A DNA stretch of 6,590 nucleotides from an uncultured Porphyromonadaceae bacterium (GTDB taxonomy: Bacteria > Bacteroidota > Bacteroidia > Bacteroidales > Muribaculaceae), in contig UQUV01000072.1 of NCBI GenBank assembly GCA_900544305.1, forward strand, positions 1 to 6,590. The letters are read 5' to 3'. Under the pieces are notes generated by a model. It was not told the origin of the DNA, made no database searches, and saw only the letters and a list, made by a program, of their open reading frames with translations. A program made the translations under genes and the position numbers. Shown piece after piece: positions 6,551 to 6,590 of this stretch; within the stretch, counting starts at the first letter, position 1; the number at the start of each line of letters is the position of its first letter.

Positions 6551-6590
6551 CAAAAAGCATACAGCGATACTTTTTATTTTCGCTGTATGC
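6551..6590 (-). terminator. Intrinsic terminator of a - strand gene right of the window
   Basis: GCATACAGCGA (6557-6567) and TCGCTGTATGC (6580-6590) form a perfect 11-bp stem with a 12-nt loop. Read on the - strand, the hairpin is followed at once by TTTTTG (6556-6551). It would end transcription from a gene to the right and insulate the 750-residue protein gene. The stem reaches the last base of the window, so a T-run on the + side, which would make it bidirectional, cannot be seen. Confidence 0.75.

Noticed and set aside
6426..6590. Small RNA or riboswitch upstream of the 750-residue protein gene
   Set aside because: The only clear structure is the edge hairpin with a - strand T-run, which is better explained as a terminator. 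The rest is AT-rich without a recognisable fold.

Overview
The window looks like chromosomal DNA from the phylum Bacteroidota, probably order Bacteroidales (Bacteroides, Parabacteroides or Prevotella type). Three things point there: a good Bacteroides-type promoter (TTTG, 20 bp, TATCTTTG), A-rich translation starts mostly without Shine-Dalgarno sequences, and a large exported FN3/jelly-roll protein ending in a domain that resembles the type IX secretion (T9SS) type A sorting domain. Genus cannot be fixed from the sequence alone.

Left part (1-4160): one promoter and four closely spaced + strand genes (gaps of 12, 12 and 10 nt) ending at a strong intrinsic terminator. They encode a PglE/EpsN-like DegT-family sugar-nucleotide aminotransferase, a small HAD-family phosphatase, GDP-mannose 4,6-dehydratase (gmd) and GDP-L-fucose synthase (fcl). 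Gmd and Fcl together convert GDP-mannose to GDP-L-fucose, the donor Bacteroidales use to fucosylate capsule and surface glycoproteins. The aminotransferase probably makes a UDP-linked 4-amino-4,6-dideoxy sugar. The HAD enzyme may act on a sugar phosphate or nucleotide. The operon is therefore a sugar-nucleotide supply module for surface glycans. No glycosyltransferase, flippase or polymerase lies in the window.

Right part (4173-6425, - strand): a convergent gene of different codon character encodes a 750-residue exported modular protein. It has a signal peptide, a jelly-roll domain, two FN3 domains, a third FN3 that appears to be split by a second jelly-roll domain, and a T9SS-like C-terminal domain. 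A second hairpin at the right edge (6551-6590) looks like the terminator of a gene beyond the window, which would make the 750-residue gene monocistronic.

I see no mobile element, CRISPR array, tRNA or rRNA. Nothing here convincingly amounts to an undescribed system. The most interesting points are the nested-domain secreted protein and the pairing of an apparently UDP-sugar aminotransferase with the GDP-fucose genes.
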